Shown: positions 35,685-47,344, numbered from the stretch's first letter. The stretch: DNA of 64,000 bases from Distichodus sexfasciatus (GCA_032718565.1 JAVGVS010000241.1:203501-267500); one strand, 5' to 3'. The notes: generated from the letters alone by a model not told the origin. A program made the numbers and translations.

Positions 35685-35803
35685 CTTTAGTATCACAGCT
35701 TTAGTTGAGACCAAAATAAAGCGAATATATGGTCACTTTAATCACTGATAAATAGTATAAGTAGAGAGCGTCAGGTTGTGATGGTGTGCCTTTTTCTTTT
35801 CAG

Positions 35804-35902
35804 GTGGCTTGCTTTGGACCAAACATCTACTCAGCCTTTTTGAAGGCAATGCTGTCCACCGGGTTCAAACTCCCTCAGAAAGGAATCCTCATAGGCATCC
35901 AG
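35804..35902 (+). CDS. cps1: cps1 window exon 7 (start of MGS-like domain)
   Basis: Thirty-three residues, VACFGPNIYSAFLKAMLSTG then FKLPQKGILIGIQ, match human residues about 1335-1367. It completes the STGEV.CFG linker motif and enters the first strand of the regulatory MGS-like fold (KGILIGI). The acceptor is 'tttcttttcag' and the donor 'gtgaga'; both ends are phase 0. The P-N-I-Y stretch is less conserved than its surroundings relative to mammals. Confidence 0.95.
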
Positions 35903-37174
35903 GTGAGAGAGCGGAGCAGCTGCATAGTGCTCCCAGTGTATAATGAAGAAGTATAAGAGACTGACAGGAAAAGATCCTCTCTCTATGTCTCTGTCTTTCT
36001 CTTTCTCTCGGTCTCGCTCCCTCCCTTTCTCTCGGTGTCTTTGGATAAGCCCTTTGAAGCGCAGATGAAGGCTGACAGTAGTTATTCCCCATCATTGCGT
36101 GGCAGCTCTGCGTGTCACAATCGTTCAATAGGGCGGTGATGGAAGGCTTTCATGTCGTTCGCGAGCCCTGCATACCCGGGAGGCAGAGCGCTGGACTGCC
36201 TGGTACTGAGCCAGCACTGTCATGCCCATTCATGCCCACTCAGAATGCGGAGGGCAATGGAAACAGGCTCTTCAACACTGTTTCCTTTGTTGTATTAAGT
36301 CTTCTAATCTTCTGAAAGACGGTGAGCAAGACTGAATTATTCAAATAGAGAGTTCAAAATATGCATAATTGCATAATAACTGCATTTTTTTGCAGTCGAT
36401 CAAACGTGTTTTAAATAAAATGTCTAAAGCGTTAAACTCACAATTCCTGAATTTTATAGAATACTGAGGTTATTATGATGCTTGTCATTGCAAGTCACGC
36501 CGTGGTTGTGGCCCTTGTAAAGAAGAAAATCAGGCTTACATTCTGCGTTCTCAGGGCTACAGGTGGAGAAAAGGCTGATGGGATTTAACACGCGAGGAGG
36601 ACAAAGAGGAGATGAGGATGTGATGGACCACAGCACTCTCAGAGAAATAAGCCAAGCGGTGGCTAAATTAGATAAACAGTGAAACAGCAAAACGTTCAAG
36701 GTTATTCAGAACGGTCCGGAAGAGCAGAGCTAGAAAGCGCCGACAGAAGCTGATGGAGAAGATGAATGCCAAATGTTTTGTTTTTTAAAATGTATTTCTT
36801 TCTTTATTGGTTTGATTTGCGGTAGTGCTGAGAGATGTGCTTCCCCAGAGCATCCATAATTACTGTTACTTGCATGCAGGAAAGGACTCCCAGTAATATT
36901 TATGTGCTTAGAGACTTTAATTAGTCAGACTTAGACTCAGACAGAAAAGTTTTTACCAAGCTGCTGCACAACACATTGGCTGCTTTCCAAACTGTATACT
37001 AAAATAGTAAAAAGTGTGTTGAAGTAGCGTTCTGCCACTGCTAGCACGCTGTTTCAACATCATATTTTGTCTTGTTTGAACTCATCGTTTAAGCTTTGAG
37101 CAACAACAGAAAGAAAAGCTTAAAAGCAAACCGAAGTCAGTTCACAGCGTTTATGAGATGTTCTTATTCAGATT

Positions 37175-37245
37175 AACTTCCCCATTTACTGAGAACGTCT
37201 CCCTGGAGCAATTTGGGGTAAGGGCTTTGCTCGGGTGTGTAAATG
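37175..37245 (-). mobile_element. S1 SINE fragment, reverse
   Basis: 'tccctggagcaatttggggt' is the inverse of the S1 body. Confidence 0.5.
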
Positions 37246-37251
37246 TTTTGG

Positions 37252-37496
37252 GGGGCAGTTTGTAGCGTCAGCGCTAGGTAGTTCGTTCCGTGACCGGAAG
37301 GTCGCCGGTTCGAATCCTGGACCGATAAATGTACCGCTGAGGTACTCATGAGCAAGGTACCGTCCCCAAGCACTGCTCCCCGGATGGTACCCATGTCAGC
37401 TGCCCGCTCCTCCTTCACGGATGGATCAAACGCAGAGGTCAGATTTCGCTGTGCTGCAGTGTGTTCACAATGACAAATAATCACTCACTTTCCCTT
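37252..37496 (+). mobile_element. S2 SINE, full length
   Basis: 'gaaggtcgccggttcgaatc', 'ctgaggtactcatgagcaag' and 'ctccttcacggatggatcaa'. Confidence 0.85.
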
Positions 37497-38099
37497 TCAC
37501 GTAAAGTGGTGTAGGTTTATTTTGGGATTGGAACTCAGACTCTTATGGTCAGTTTGTCACTGAGCCACCATCACCTCTTATTTGGAGGACTTATTAATGA
37601 TGCATGTCACCATGGCGATGTGAATTCAGTATTTTGCAAACGGTGCTGTATGCAGACCATCCGCTGCCCATACTGTATGTAGGTGCGCTCTGGCTCCCGG
37701 ACGCGTGATGAATGCAGGCCTTGGGCGTTCCCCAGCGAAGGAAGTCACATTTACAAACTCAACTTTTTTAATGGAAATCTTGCCATCCAAGCATTCAGCC
37801 AGCTATGGGCAGTCTTGCAGCAATTAGTCGTGCACGTCTGGCCTGAAAAAGTATAACATGTTAAATTGAGTAGATAATTAGTTCAATTAAGAGTGAGAGT
37901 GGAGTGCAGCACGGACTAAGCAAATCTGGAGCTTTAATCACTTCATGGGAGACTGTGATGGGAGCTTTCTGACTCATCAGCACAAGCTTAAGTTAAACTA
38001 CTTTAACTTGGAACTCTTCCCCATTAAGGAGTGCTCAAATTAAAGGCACTTGGTGTGAATTCGAGTGGTTAAATGAGAGACAGTATTAGATCTTAGCTA

Positions 38100-38165
38100 G
38101 GGATGCACCCAAATTGTTCGGCCGAAAACCGAAAATGCATTTTTTTGCCGAATTTTCGGTGCATA
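38100..38165. mobile_element. 66-bp mini-hAT
   Basis: 'gggatgcaccc' at the left and 'tcggtgcata' at the right. Flanks cttagcta and gttagcta agree at 7 of 8. It looks like an extreme deletion derivative. Confidence 0.6.
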
Positions 38166-38173
38166 GTTAGCTA

Positions 38174-38690
38174 AGATATAATACTAATACCGATAATGCT
38201 GAATAAGATACAATACTGAAGTCTATACCACACATCCATCGTGTTATTTTGTCGCGCGGGAGATTGTGGGAAATGTAGTTCTCTCCCCGAATGGCCAAAA
38301 GCTGCTCATTTTATGTGGCCAAATTGGCTCAAAATTACCCAAGACTTTATTATTTCTTCATTTTTTATTGATCAGATTTTTCCCCAACCGATAGGAAGAA
38401 AATTAATCTAGAAAAATGCATTATTTGCTATCAAGTAATTTTATTCTGTATCTAGATGGATACCAAATGAATAAAGAAGTGTTCCCACCTGGCACTAACC
38501 CTAAGTCGGAACACACCGAATGTCTCTACAGAATAAAATCTCTGCAAGCCAATAAAACAGACACTGTTCTTACTATTTCTAGTAGTTACATCTACAGTGT
38601 CAGCATTTTTATACCACGTAAAGCTAAAACAAATAAGAATAATACATATTTAATAATCATTTGTTTAGGGCTGTAATCTACCAACACACC
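38174..38690 (+). mobile_element. Family C hAT fragment
   Basis: 'gattgtgggaaatgtagttc' and 'ccaaattggctcaaaatta' are shared with other C copies, as is the segment 'ctctgcaagccaataaaa', also found in J. Confidence 0.5.
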
Positions 38691-39852
38691 CCTCACCCAT
38701 CAACGCACGCCCACAAGGGCCACCAAAATTTATTTTTGGCTTTTTTGGACTTAATGCCCAGTCCACACGGGCGTTCGAATCTTGGATAAACGAGCACACT
38801 CTGAATGCCCTACGTTTTTCTTGCATTTTGTAACTGCGCTTGATTGACTTGAGTGAGGCGTTACATTGGCATTCGTTTGACGCTGTTTAACGCCAACCTG
38901 CAGCCCAATTTGTTATTTCATGTGTTTAAATGTGGCGGCAGTAATCAGGCTGTACAAAGTGTTTACCTGTGTGCCAAAACCTAAAATAATTTTACACCAC
39001 CCACTAAAGGGCATAGTAGGAATATTAAACTAACTTAACGGAATCATGGGGTATATTCGGTCCTCCACAGCATGTATTTCCTCTGGATTTTGTCAGAAAT
39101 TAGGGCCAAGAAAACGTCACACGCAGCGTTTATTTGACGCCATCCGAATGCGCAGCCGACCGTGTGGACGCTCTGATTCGCTATAATGAGCAAAAAAAAA
39201 TGATGGATGTTCAGTCTGCGTTCACCTCACGACACGAACGCCAGATAAACGCCGGATTCAGGCGCCCCGTGGACTTGGCCTTACTCTCTGAGAATGAAAA
39301 AAATGGCCACTAGTGATAAATATATTTGCCCGGTGCAAAACGTCTGCTAGATATCCACCGCAAGTTTGCCACAAACCTAATTTGCATGTGAAAATATTTG
39401 CTACTGCATATAACTTGCTGCAACGTTAACAAAGGTTTATGACAACTGTTTGCCAGAACTGTTCGACTCATTGTACAGCATCGGAAACTTTGTTTTTTAT
39501 TATTTAACGCTTCTCCCATGCTGTTCGGCTGGAGTTTTGTGATTCATGGCACACGCTTGCACCGCAGACGTGGAATATCTTGTCGGGGTCATTGTCAGGT
39601 TGTTACGCTGCCATTATTTTCTAATGGAATCCGGGGTACAAATGAGAGTGTGAAATCCCCATCTGAAACGAGCTCCGGCTTTCGTGCCACGCTGCTCGCC
39701 TAATGGCCAAGCTGGAGGCCCGAGGATCGGTTACGCTTCTAAAGGCTGATTACGTAGCCGTGGTTAAGTCTCTGGTGTGGACATGCGGAGAAATTTGTAT
39801 TGAGCCCGTCTGCAAAGCTGACTCTCTCTCCCCCTCTCTCTCCTTCTCTCAG

Positions 39853-39912
39853 CATTCATTCAGGCCAGACTTCCTCTCCACTGCGCACCAGCTTAAGGAG
39901 GAAGGATTTAAA
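39853..39912 (+). CDS. cps1: cps1 window exon 8 (MGS-like domain)
   Basis: A 20-residue exon, HSFRPDFLSTAHQLKEEGFK, matching human residues about 1368-1387. It is a helix of the regulatory domain. The acceptor is 'tccttctctcag' after a CT tract, and the donor 'gtaagt' is optimal. Both ends are phase 0. Confidence 0.94.
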
Positions 39913-41235
39913 GTAAGTGAAACATCTCTTTCTCTTAAACCTCATTGGCTTGTTGTGCTTTACCGGGCCGGGATCTAGAGGATTACTGCAGTTTTGGAGA
40001 GTCTGCGTCTGATGAGCCGCTCGCTTAATTATAAAGTGCTCAATATGAAGAGACCTCACATTGGGCTCGTTTTTGCAACAGGTTGTGATAACTAGGCATG
40101 CACGATATGGGAAGCACTGGCCGATGTTGATCAGCTGCCGATTCCGATACGATGACGATAAATGAGGACGGCAGATTGGAGCGCGAGCGCAGTTAGTTTA
40201 CTTGCCCAAGTTCCACCGTCCGCTCAGAACTTTGGCACAAAATAGCACCGTAACGCTGACATTCCGAACACGGCGGCAAATCGAGCGAGCGTGAAAGAAG
40301 CAGAGGGCAGCGAGGGCGCAGCATTTCCAGCGTAGTGCGCAACACTGTTTAACGAAAAAGTCACTTCCCGTCCTATGTGGTGTAACCAAGTCAAATAGGG
40401 CGCGTCTGACACTCCATGTGCACTACCTAGCGGGTAGAGAGCCGTTTAGCTACAACACCAGGCATTTCCTGAGAGGCGTTTTACCGCATAGAAAAGTATG
40501 ATATCAGCGACTTACCTACCATACTATTAAGTGCGGCAGTATGCGGCTTGGGACACAGCCCATGCGCAAGCTCACATTTGCTAAATGAGCCAAACACGCA
40601 ATTTAATTAGCTTTTATAAAATTCTAGCATGCCGACAGTGTGTAAAGACAGATTTTGCTTGCGAACGTTCCACTGCTTGCTTAGAATTTTGGTACAAAAT
40701 ACATTTTAAGACTGAAGGCACAGGTCGTATAAAATCCCACCTTGAACTTTGGACATGCCTGGCTCAAATTCCTCCTTTCTGACGTATGATAAATGCGTCA
40801 AAAAATATCGTGTGAATCTAAGCATCAGTTCGATGCCAATGACTTGATGATATGATTCTGATATTACCGTGCATCCCTAATGATTACGCTATCGCATGTG
40901 ACGTTATTTGCAGGTTACACCAACCTCCTCGTAGCCGTCTGTCTTCTCATTCTAGTGCTTGGGTGTTATCTGTCGAATCATGAGTGTTTGACATCAGTTC
41001 TGGCGTGTAGAACAGATATTACAAATAGAGCATGACGTATTGCAATTTTGCAGTTTATTAATTGCGCAGCCCTAATGAACCCCTCTGATAAATGAGCTTC
41101 ACCCACCAATGGGCTAATAATTCCTTGCCTCTTTTAAGATCGTTTATTAGGTGCAGTGAAAAGCAGTGTGTTTTTGTCAGTCATTAAGCTTAACTTTTCG
41201 TCTTTTTTTTCCTTCCTCGTACCACATTTATTAAG
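39913..41235 (+). other. cps1: cps1 intron, 1.3 kb
   Basis: It is dominated by one hAT F copy (40093-40879). The acceptor is 'ttattaag' behind a T-rich tract about 15-40 bases upstream. Confidence 0.85.
40093..40879 (+). mobile_element. hAT family F
   Basis: 'taggcatgcacgatatgg' / 'taccgtgcatcccta'. Flanks gtgataac and atgattac agree at 6 of 8. Confidence 0.75.
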
Positions 41236-41348
41236 CTTTACGCCACAGAAGCTACCTCAGCCTGGCTCAATGCCAATGATGTGCCCACGACACCCGTCGC
41301 ATGGCCCACTCAGGATGGCAAAGACAACACCTTACCCAGCATCAACCG
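41236..41348 (+). CDS. cps1: cps1 window exon 9 (N-acetylglutamate site, part 1)
   Basis: Thirty-seven codons plus two bases, starting LYATEATSAWLNANDVPTTP and ending ...PSIN-R across the splice. In human CPS1 the allosteric activator N-acetylglutamate is bound by T1391, T1394 and W1410, among others. By position these are the two threonines of ATEAT and the tryptophan of VAWP, and all are present here. The donor is 'gtcagt', placed inside the CGG arginine codon because the next exon starts with the missing G. This is the only phase-2 junction within the window. Confidence 0.95.
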
Positions 41349-42019
41349 GTCAGTAGCATCCTGATCGATCTATCATTCAGGAGGTTGTGGGTTCGACTCT
41401 TTCTCTATCCTTAATGAGTTACTGTGGAAGTCTTATTGGAATTATGGTGGTATTAACTCCCGGCTGCAGCTGTTACCCACAAAGTCCCACTGGAGGGCCG
41501 GAGTCCAGCATGGTTTGGTGTTTCTCCTCCAAATACACAACCCTAGTAATAAGCTGAAGAGTCGAGTCAGGTGTGTGTCAGCAGGGACGCGTCCAAGTTG
41601 TGCCGGACTCTGTAGGACCAATTTGGACCCCTATTTTTACAGCATTTGCCACAGTAACAGGAGTTGCTGCACTCCCGCCTCCAGTTGTTTACGAACATTA
41701 ATCTGGTGTTTACGCTTGTTAATGGCTCTGGTATCGTCATTTTATGTGATATTATGTACAGTGCTACTATAGTTAGCGCATCTGGCGTTGGTGAAGTATA
41801 TACTATAGGTCTGCTACCAAGCTTATTTTTTAACTTCACATTGCCATAATAACATTATCAACTGCGAACCATATTTTCACACAGTCACATAAAGAATGTG
41901 GACAGGCTGCTTGTGCTTCACTGAAAAGTTCATCACTGTGGTATGCGCACACCACCGGACACGTTTTAAAACGAAATTTTTGTGGATTTTTCCTCAGCAA
42001 TCGCCTTATTTTTGCCATT

Positions 42020-43400
42020 CAGTCACTGAAGTCTGTGTGTTTGCTCAACTCTGCACACGCTCATATGGAACGGCTAAGGTGCTACAATTCACCTATATTT
42101 TTACGCAATTGACAGTAAAACACCCGTTTTTTAAGCCATTTTATTTCTTCAAATGCCAGCTTTTGTGGCGGTCTAGTATACAGGAACTTGTAAAGCTGTT
42201 GAAAACACCTTTTTTTTGTGGAGCTCTAGTCACTTGTGGTCAAAGGTCGTAAAATGGCTGTAAAAGGCGGTATTTTTACGCTGCTCTAGCAAGGTGCCTT
42301 TAAGGCGAGTCGTGGCACTAGAGCTGGGCGATATGAACAAAAACATTATCACGATATTTTTTGTCATATTGATCGATTTCGATAATTATCGCGATATATT
42401 GTCATATTGTGGTTTTTTTATGTTTTGTTTTTTTGGATTCTTATACAGACTGAATGAACAAGTTAAAATAATCAAACAATATTAAACAAATAATTTTCAA
42501 CAAATTTCTACTTGAAGAGCCCTGAGAAGTGGGGGAAAAAAAATTGTCGCTGCCAAAGAACAGCTAAAGAGAGCTGTCAACACCTCACTTCCAGAGCGCT
42601 TTCTCGTGCTTGTTGTTGCTAAGTTACGGAAAGTGTCATTTGGTACTTTCACGTTCGTATTTTATTAGTTTTTTCCCAGGCAGCATTTGTTGTCAAAGCG
42701 TCCACCGTAACTATAAAAGCGTCCAGTGTGCCGTTAAGTGACAGAAGAAGAGGAAGAAGTAGAAAGCGGCAGTGAGAGAAAACGTTTCACCGTGAAATGA
42801 GGCAGATAAAAAATAATTTGCATTCAGATGTTACAAAGGTGCAAAAAAAACGGCGAAACAGTTCAGCCGTGTTGATAGTAAACAACGATGCTGATGTCAT
42901 GTGGCAAAACTTTAACATACAGCCGCCCCAATTTTTCAAGAGGTACTGCAACTCTCATAAATTTATGACGACATGCTCAGCGGATGCGTCAAGAGAACGC
43001 TGAGAACGCGTGCCAGCCATGATGCGCTCGCATAAGCGCTCTGAACGTTAAGTATATCTCGGCACGCGACCACTAATGTTTACCACGCGGCTTTTTCGTG
43101 TGTTATGGGCAAACAAGTATGATCGAATTTTATAGCTTAGTTTATCATCGTTATCGTCATCACATTTTTCTCGATAAAATATCGAGATCGTTTTATCGCC
43201 CAGCATTACATGGCACCTTTGGCGTTCTGTAGACATTGAAGCGAGGGCAGGCAGATTTGAGCGAGTACAGAGTGTTTCGAGTGTTTCAAGTTCCACAGCG
43301 TGCTCAGAATTAAGGCACAAATATAATGCCGTAGTATTCTCTCTACCTACGTCCACGTGGTGCTGTGGTGGCTGCTGCGAACCCTCTTCCAAGCCATGAA
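42020..43400 (+). mobile_element. Family L fragment split by hAT E
   Basis: Matches L (7161-7810) on both sides of E: 'ggtgcctttaaggcg' before and 'ctttggcgttctgtaga' after. Outer limits are approximate. Confidence 0.6.
42319..43208. mobile_element. hAT family E inside L
   Basis: TIR 'tagagctgggcgatatg' / 'ttttatcgcccagcatta'. Flanks cgtggcac (42311-42318) and catggcac (43209-43216) agree at 7 of 8. Confidence 0.8.
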
Positions 43401-44210
43401 CAAATACTGTTGTAAACATTGCCATGAATTTTCAACACCACTGGCACATTGGAGAAATTCCACTCAAATAAGAGGCTGTGGGTTCAGAGCGTGGCTGATA
43501 TTTACCCTGCACACAACCCAGCTCCTCACACGGGGACGTCAAGACAGCTCAAGTGTGTCAGGACACAGGAGAAGGAAGCCACAGCATTGACAGGAAACTC
43601 ACTCGTCTACGATCCTGTGACAGTTCACCGCTATTTGTCAGTCAATAGCATGCAGCAGAAGCCATGATTGTTGACAGGGGGTTTAGTCACATTTGTTCTG
43701 TCTGACTTGTCGCTCGCCTCCCCTAGGCCCTCTAATGTTGTGGTGTCTAATGGGAAGAATGTCCCTGAGCAGGACGTAGTTGAGCGGTTGAGATGCTCGT
43801 TTTTGTCATACAACAACATATTAAAGCAAATATTAGCTTGAAAATTTGATGGCACGTTGACACTGTTTGAAGCCGTTAAACTAAATGTGAGCCGTTTTGA
43901 CCATAAAGCGTTTGTGATATGCCATGAAAACCATGTGCATCTCAACCGACATTCAAGTGTTACTTTAAACACGCGTAAAAACATCAACATAAATCCAAAC
44001 AAAGCTTGCCCAGAGGGTACGAATTGCAGTTTCCATTACAGATCACCTCAGATGCCTTCTATATAGAGACTTGTTTTGACGTTTCTGCCTGAAATATGCA
44101 GTATGCCTCTATCTTCTTTCATTAATAACTTTTATCAGCACAAGTCCGGTCACCTTGAGAATTATTACGCAGCAAGTGTTTGTATAAAGTAAATATATGG
44201 ACAAATATAC

Positions 44211-45017
44211 AGTGGTGTCAAAAGTACACGCATTCTTTGCTCCCGTAGAAGTATAGATATGTGTTTAAAAAGACTCTAGTAAAAGGTGAAGTATTGACTC
44301 GACTTCTTTACTCAAGTTAAAGTGTAAAGTACAGGCTCTAAAACAAACTTAAAGTGTAAAGGTATAAAGTAGCCTTGTGAAGGACAAAACCAGCATTTTA
44401 GGGCAAAACTGACTGGACGCCATGTCCAAGCGTTATGTAGAGCGCAAGCAGAGAAAAATAAAGCCACGTGATACATAAAGCTGCACTGGTCATTACCATC
44501 ATTATACACGACGACCACCTCCATCCTAAACACCTCATACAACAAATATTATGGAGCTGTGAAGAGCGCTGTAGAAATAAACTCAACTCAACTGAAGTGA
44601 ATTTGGTGGAGCTGAGCTTCTTTCTGCACCGCATTCACCACATCATTTCCCACCCAGTTGCCGCCTGCTTTTCGTTCCTCTCTCTCTCTCTGGCTTTATC
44701 GTGTCTATCATGTTGTGCGTCATGTGCAAAGACCAGTGCACCAATGGGATTGTCTCTTCTGTGCGTATTTACTACAATTTTAAGCCTCAACCAATCAGTT
44801 AAGTTGTCTGGATGGTGCACGTTTTTGATACGGAACAGGCAAAAGGCATTGCAAAAAAGATAAAGCTCATTTAAATGAAACCAAACAAGAGTAACAAGCC
44901 TGATTTGAGCCTGTGAGCAGTGGAAAGTACAGATATTCATGCTAAAAACGTACGTAGTAAAAGTAAAAAGTTGGCACAAAAATAAATAGTCAAGTAAAGT
45001 GCAGATACCCATCTCTG
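44211..45017. mobile_element. hAT-like repeat with 'cagtggtgtcaaaagtac' start
   Basis: 'cagtggtgtcaaaagtacac' and 'tttactcaagttaaagtg' at the left, 'aagtaaagtgcagataccca' at the right: a pattern common in fish hATs. Ends not proven. Confidence 0.4.
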
Positions 45018-45020
45018 CAG

Positions 45021-45044
45021 ATGCACACACACACACACACACAC
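45021..45044 (+). repeat. AC dinucleotide run before exon 10
   Basis: (ac)n ending about 45 bases before the exon. Confidence 0.85.
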
Positions 45045-45088
45045 CCTGCATATATATGGTTGCGGAACTGTGGTTCGTTTTTGTGCAG

Positions 45089-45218
45089 GCTGATCAGCGA
45101 AGGCCACATCGACCTGGTGGTGAACCTTCCCAATAACAACACCAAATTTCTCAAGGACAACTTCCTCATACGCAGGATGGCAGTGGACTACGGTGTGCCA
45201 CTCATCACCAACTTCCAG
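45089..45218 (+). CDS. cps1: cps1 window exon 10 (N-acetylglutamate site, part 2)
   Basis: One base completing an arginine codon, then 43 residues from LISEGHIDLVVNLPNNNTKF to VPLITNFQ. The NLPNNN motif carries the equivalents of human N1437 and N1440, and DN.LIRR carries N1449; all three contact N-acetylglutamate in human CPS1 and all are kept. This argues that the fish enzyme is activated by N-acetylglutamate. The acceptor is 'ttttgtgcag' and the donor 'gtttga'. Confidence 0.95.
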
Positions 45219-45280
45219 GTTTGACGTTCCTCTCCCAAATTTCTCATTTGAACTTTTTTTGAATTTTGAAGGGTCTCCAC

Positions 45281-46898
45281 TAGAGCTACAGCTATCGATT
45301 CTTATTATAATCAAGTGTTCTATTGATTTTTTTCATTGATTAATCGAGTAATTGAATACATTCTTTAAAAAAAATTGTATATGAAATCTGAAAATGTACA
45401 ACCAACTGACTTTTATTCCTGAATGTTCCTTTTAAAAAAAATCAAAATTCCTCCACAAGCGTTTTTTTATACCTTTGTTTATAGATTTAGTTCTAGTGTG
45501 TGTGTAGAACTTAGCCATACATGCTTTATGTTGTTGTGTTCAGGATATCCTGCACTACTCAGATTTGTCCGTCTGATATGTAAATGCTGATACAGTCTTG
45601 AAATCAGCACATTTCTCATGAAAACTGGCCTGCAGCTGTAGAAATGTTTAGTTTTTTAGCTTTATGTTGTGCAAAAGTGGTGAAACTGTGGATATAACTA
45701 CTAGAAATAGGACAGTATCTGTTTCATTGACTTGCAGAGTGTTTATTATTCATTCTATGGCTTAGTACCATGAAGGAAAATAAGGTTAGTGCCAGGCAGA
45801 AGCACTTCTTTATCCATTTGATATCCATCTGGATACAGAAGATTTTTATTATAACAAATAATGTTTTCTATATTTCTCAATTCCTATTGATAACTCTCTA
45901 AACCTTTACGTTAAAAACAATCTGATTAACTGAAAATGAAGGAACCAGCTGCTTTTGGCCTTTCTGGGAGAGAATTTTCCACAATGACCCACCCGACACT
46001 CAGAGCCTCGTCACTATAAAGCGTTGGACGCACGTTCCCAAATAAACGCTGAAAATCTCAATAAATGGCTGTGTTGTGAGTAGAACGCTGGTTGTTGTGG
46101 TTAGACATCAGCTAAAATATGAGTTTAGTCTGTAACAAAGGGGAAGAATTGACTGGACTGGACTGGACTAAACTGGAGGGTTTTAGCCAGCGGTTCACGC
46201 GCATGCTCACAAACAGGGCGTTTACAATGTGAAAAATGTCATTTAGGTATTTTTACTCCTTTACTTCTGTTTTTGTGCACAGAATATCTCACAAATACTT
46301 TTATATACAGAGGGAACGTATGAAAACCTTGTGCGTCACTAATAAGCGTGAAACACAAGCAGCGCGTACGCCAGCAGTGAAAAGAATTAAATGAAGCTTA
46401 GATTCTAGAACAGTCCAGGGAATTGTCTTTCCCGAGGGCCACATCCGGCACTTAGTCTGTCCCTGGCTGGCCGGCTTGAGGACAGCGTGAAATAACAAAT
46501 TAAACAATAAAATCAAACGTAAGTTATGTATTTTGTGCACACTATTCAACTGCATTGCTTTTATTTTCAAGGTGAAAAATGCAAAAAAGTACATATTTCA
46601 ATATTGCTGTTGTTGTTAAAACAACATATTGTCAAGAATAAAATTATATAAAGATATAATATGCCCTGCTCTGCACATTTATAGCTTAACCGTAACATCT
46701 AGTATTAACAGTGGAAGCTAAATCAAAACTAGACAGTTGACTCTTTTTAAAATGAAGTTGAGTTGAGCAAAGTTGATCACAGTCTGTTGGCTCGGCCCCT
46801 CGGGAAAATTAATTGCCCAGCCCTGTTCTAGAAAAATTGCCTCGACCACTTTTTGAAATTGAATTATTCAAGTTATTCAGATAATCGCTTCAGCTCTA
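45281..46898. mobile_element. hAT family C, perfect 8-bp TSD, nested H
   Basis: TIR 'tagagctacagctatcgatt' / 'aatcgcttcagctcta', flanked by gtctccac at 45273-45280 and 46899-46906. About 1.2 kb without H; no intact transposase. Confidence 0.85.
46411..46825. mobile_element. hAT family H nested in C, perfect 8-bp TSD
   Basis: The left end 'cagtccagggaattg' with 'cccgagggcc' pairs with the right end 'ggcccctcggga...gcccagccctg'. Flanked by ttctagaa at 46403-46410 and 46826-46833. Confidence 0.85.
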
Positions 46899-47245
46899 GT
46901 CTCCACTCAATGTGGCCCTCTTCAGACCTGTTTGAGTACATACACAGGCATCACAGATGAACTCTGAGGTGTTTAATATTCTTTGGAAATCGCTGGATTA
47001 GGCCACTGTGGGAGTCAACTTCCGTGCCAAGCGGTGACATTTCTTGTTACCGTCGTCAACTAATCCTCTGTTGCTAATCGCAGACGGAAAATGCGGAGCA
47101 GAGTGAAGGGCGATGTAATTCAGAATGCAAAATTCACTCTCCCTCTGGCCCATTTTCAAGTCAAACGCTCGGTTTAACCTGCCGACCTTCATCTGTTATC
47201 ACACCTTTACCCAAAATACTGAGTTAGATCTCTTTTTTCCGACAG

Positions 47246-47344
47246 GTGGTGAAGCTGTTCGCAGAAGCCATTAAGTATTCTAGTGAGCTGGACACCACTA
47301 GCCTGTTCCATTACCGACAGAGAGAGGCTGGACACCAGGGTTAG
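47246..47344 (+). CDS. cps1: cps1 last coding exon, C-terminus and stop
   Basis: Thirty-two residues, VVKLFAEAIKYSSELDTTSL then FHYRQREAGHQG, followed by TAG. It ends at exactly the position equivalent to human residue 1500. The K-L-F-A-E-A helix and SLFHYRQ.. tail are characteristic of CPS1. The exon is phase 0 at its start. Confidence 0.96.
   Translation: MVKLFAEAIKYSSELDTTSLFHYRQREAGHQG

Larger units (their letters stand above)
32354..35803 (+). other. cps1: cps1 intron, 3.5 kb
   Basis: The intron holds a pyrimidine-rich tract (32590-33200) and two neighbouring hAT-like elements, I and J (33447-35684), bracketed by three copies of ctttagta. The remainder is short and unassigned. Confidence 0.85.
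35903..39852 (+). other. cps1: cps1 intron, 4.0 kb
   Basis: It holds a reverse S1 fragment (37175-37245), an S2 copy (37252-37496), a 66-bp mini-hAT (38100-38165) and a C-type hAT fragment (38174-38690). The stretches 35903-37170, 37500-38090 and 38700-39852 show no assigned feature. Confidence 0.85.
41349..45088 (+). other. cps1: cps1 intron, 3.7 kb
   Basis: It contains an L fragment interrupted by hAT E (42020-43400), a further hAT-like repeat (44211-45017) and an AC run just before exon 10 (45021-45044). The stretches 41349-42020 and 43440-44200 are unassigned. Confidence 0.85.
45219..47245 (+). other. cps1: cps1 last intron, 2.0 kb
   Basis: It is largely one hAT C element (45281-46898) with hAT H nested inside. 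The last 340 bases before the acceptor 'tttttccgacag' are unassigned. Confidence 0.88.

Noticed and set aside
44398..45051. Several overlapping frames of 78-138 residues
   Set aside because: They fall in a hAT-like repeat and continue on both strands without homology.
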